Source: Tenacibaculum sp. 190524A02b (lineage in GTDB: Bacteria > Bacteroidota > Bacteroidia > Flavobacteriales > Flavobacteriaceae). Taken from it: a stretch of 64,000 bases of DNA. Each line of letters begins with the position of its first letter. Position 1 is the stretch's first letter. Shown piece by piece: positions 62,516 to 64,000 of the stretch. The position numbers and the translations under genes are program-made. Location of the stretch: positions 1,473,501 through 1,537,500 of the forward strand of contig NZ_OZ038525.1 of assembly GCF_964036645.1 (NCBI RefSeq), read 5' to 3'. The notes under the pieces were generated by a model that was not told where the DNA came from, made no database searches, and was given only the letters and a program-made list of their open reading frames with translations.

Positions 62516-62953
62516 ATGAGAAAATTATTCCTATTAGCAACATTATTAATTTCATTCGCTTCTTACTCACAAATAGAATTCATAGAAACTACAAGAACAG
62601 AAGTAGTTAGCCATGTAGAGTTTGTTTATTTAGAGAAAGTTGGAGAAGATTCATACAATTTTTACTACAAAAACATTAATGACCCTATAAACGAGTACGT
62701 ACATTTTACTTTTAAAAATTTGAATAATGATTTTGATGCTTTACATCAAATTTTCTTAAGAGGTTTTGAGGAAAAACCAAGAGAAGCTTATAAAATCAAA
62801 GCCAATGGTGATGTAGTTTGGTTAAAGTATGAAAGACAAAGTGATGGAGAAATAAAAGTACAAATTAAACAATATGTTAGTAGAGATCCTGACGTAGTAA
62901 CGCTTTCTAAGTTTATTAGCCTAGATGAAATTAACAAGTTATTCAATAAATAA
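62516..62953 (+). CDS. secreted hypothetical protein
   Basis: A 145-residue exported protein with signal peptide MRKLFLLATLLISFASYSQ and a small mixed alpha/beta domain (HVEFVYLEKVGEDSYNFYYK, EYVHFTFKNLNNDFDALHQI, IKVQIKQYVSRDP). I do not recognise a family. No lipobox, so probably periplasmic or surface-exposed. A strong hairpin follows it, so it is a single gene. Confidence 0.72.
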   Translation: MRKLFLLATLLISFASYSQIEFIETTRTEVVSHVEFVYLEKVGEDSYNFYYKNINDPINEYVHFTFKNLNNDFDALHQIFLRGFEEKPREAYKIKANGDVVWLKYERQSDGEIKVQIKQYVSRDPDVVTLSKFISLDEINKLFNK

Positions 62954-62974
62954 AACTTGTTTTCATAAATTAGC

Positions 62975-63006
62975 AAAGCCTTTTAATATGCATATTAAAA
63001 GGCTTT
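62975..63006. terminator. perfect 32-bp palindrome, terminator
   Basis: AAAGCCTTTTAATATG (62975-62990) is followed directly by its complement CATATTAAAAGGCTTT (62991-63006) and then Ts. With no loop the helix must open by a few bases at the tip. Confidence 0.75.
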
Positions 63007-63022
63007 TTTTATAATTGCTTTT

Positions 63023-63454
63023 ATGAAAAACACTAAAAATATTACTTTTTTATCCTATTTTTTTAAAACTTTATGGTGTGTAACTGTATTGCTAACTATC
63101 TATCTTTTTGGTTGGATTACTTTATTATTTTTTTCTATTAATAGTTTAATTTCTAAAAATTATACTTTTTGGAATTTTATTCTCCCTAATATTACTACCA
63201 TAGTATTAGTCTTTTTTTACAGTAAAGAACTTCTTTTAGGAAACCAACAATCATCAAAGTCTAAAAACTACAGGTCTCTTTTATTATACTTTGTTATTAT
63301 TTCATTACTTATCTATATACAGTTTCCCTTAGCTCTAGAATTATTAAACCTTTTTAACTCTAGTTACTACGATTGGGTAATAATTCTCCCATTAATAATT
63401 ATACTTACCCGCTATTTTGGCATACTTTTAAATAGAATTCAACAGCTTTACTAG
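63023..63454 (+). CDS. small hypothetical membrane protein
   Basis: A 143-residue protein with about four hydrophobic helices (about residues 15-37, 44-62, 78-100 and 113-130), no known family motif. Probably an inner-membrane protein. It follows the secreted protein past a hairpin and precedes the right-edge gene; no operon is apparent. Confidence 0.6.
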   Translation: MKNTKNITFLSYFFKTLWCVTVLLTIYLFGWITLLFFSINSLISKNYTFWNFILPNITTIVLVFFYSKELLLGNQQSSKSKNYRSLLLYFVIISLLIYIQFPLALELLNLFNSSYYDWVIILPLIIILTRYFGILLNRIQQLY

Positions 63455-63558
63455 TACTCTTTTATTTTTTTATAAATAACTATCTTACTCAACAAACTGG
63501 TATTGTTACAAAATAAACTGATAAGTACAACGTTAAGCAGGTATTCGTTTCCCCTTAA

Positions 63559-64000
63559 ATGAACTATAACATGTTATCAAAAAAGCGTATTTTCTTTGCT
63601 TTAACCTCTATGCTTTGCTTAGCTGTTAATGCCCAAGAAACACAAAAAGCTCAAGTATGTTTATCTCCGGACAAAGCTTATGTTCGTAGTTTAGCTTTTG
63701 AAAAAAAAACAACTAACAAAAACAAGGCAAATGCATTACCTCCTACCAACACTAGGGCTTATACACAAAGTATCCATAATGCTATAGCTAGATGGGATAC
63801 AGGATCTTATTATCGCTTTTCAATAGGAACCGCCGCTGGCCTTAATGATATTAGTAGAGGAAATTTACTTAGAAACAGTGACAAACACACTCGTGGTCAT
63901 AGTTATGAAGAGTTAAGAAAAACAGCTTTAGCACAAGGAAATACTTTTAGTATTGGAGATACTTTTTATTTTTCTTTATATGAAACTAGCAGCGACACTA
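63559..64000 (+). CDS. secreted protein, partial at the window edge
   Basis: The frame is open from an ATG at 63559 to the end of the window, at least 147 codons. A second ATG at 63571 gives a better signal peptide (MLSKKRIFFALTSMLCLAVN, cleaved near NAQ). The mature part includes AYTQSIHNAIARWDTGSYYR and SRGNLLRNSDKHTRGHSYEE, which I cannot place in a family. The C-terminus is missing, so a sorting domain cannot be checked. Confidence 0.65.
   Translation, partial: MNYNMLSKKRIFFALTSMLCLAVNAQETQKAQVCLSPDKAYVRSLAFEKKTTNKNKANALPPTNTRAYTQSIHNAIARWDTGSYYRFSIGTAAGLNDISRGNLLRNSDKHTRGHSYEELRKTALAQGNTFSIGDTFYFSLYETSSDT

Noticed and set aside
1..64000. tRNA and rRNA genes
   Set aside because: No cloverleaf or rRNA signature was recognised in any gap between genes, though a dedicated scan was not possible.

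Overview
This is a low-GC chromosomal window from a member of the Bacteroidota, most likely a marine Flavobacteriaceae; the genus is a guess (Tenacibaculum- or Polaribacter-like). The evidence is very AT-rich coding DNA, promoters with the Bacteroidota -7 box (TAnnTTTG), three proteins ending in type IX secretion sorting domains, and typical families such as DUF2723, LytTR/LytS signalling, a PorT-like barrel and DUF1573. I saw no rRNA, tRNA, CRISPR array or intact insertion sequence.

Layout. 0-5 kb: tRNA methylthiotransferase mtaB with a small membrane protein behind it, then an acetyltransferase, a monooxygenase-fold protein, a DUF4442 protein and a peptide-binding lipoprotein. 4.8-7.7 kb: a gene-poor stretch with dispersed repeats, an orphan gene behind a 26-bp palindrome, a gene broken by an in-frame stop, a 53-codon reading frame made of a 21-bp tandem repeat, and a reading frame that has lost its start. 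7.8-9.5 kb: a Fur/Zur-type repressor divergent from merC-like and folE genes across an operator region. 9.7-15.8 kb: RDD protein divergent from a tight SpoIIM/DUF4129/DUF4350/MoxR/DUF58 operon. 16-23 kb: housekeeping (DMT exporter, RelA/SpoT, a second Fur protein, purA, DinB-like, GNAT, DoxX-like). 23.3-26.6 kb: two tandem universal stress proteins with a possible eRF1-like protein and a lipoprotein. 26.6-30.9 kb: a LytTR response regulator, a histidine kinase lacking its phosphoacceptor His, a canonical LytS-type kinase, and an exported protein with nine exact 34-residue repeats. 31-38.5 kb: DinB-like, ffh, a four-helix-bundle gene between inverted repeats, folD, a methyltransferase and a large DUF2723 membrane protein. 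39-44.7 kb: a 1895-residue adhesin-like protein with YadA-like head motifs, about 33 thirty-residue repeats and a sorting domain. 44.8-64 kb: TerB-like, sugar acetyltransferase, a SnoaL-like pair under a Zur-like palindrome, ADP-ribosylglycohydrolase, valS, DUF1573, methyltransferase, FabK/nitronate-monooxygenase-like enzyme, secreted subtilase, mnmA, secreted beta-helix protein, YwqK-like protein, barrel protein, an orphan double-glycine leader peptide, sterol-desaturase-like enzyme, YkgJ-like protein, small hypotheticals and a secreted protein running off the right edge.

The strongest unusual signals are: the kinase / pseudokinase / regulator set beside the 34-residue solenoid protein (26.6-30.9 kb); two similar TGCAAC-N3-GTTGCA-type palindromes about 38.7 kb apart that suggest a shared Zur-type regulon; the four-helix-bundle cassette between inverted repeats at 33.2-33.6 kb; the gene-poor repeat region at 4.8-7.7 kb; and a lone RiPP-like precursor at 60.5 kb. 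All functional statements are from reading motifs by eye; no database search was run.
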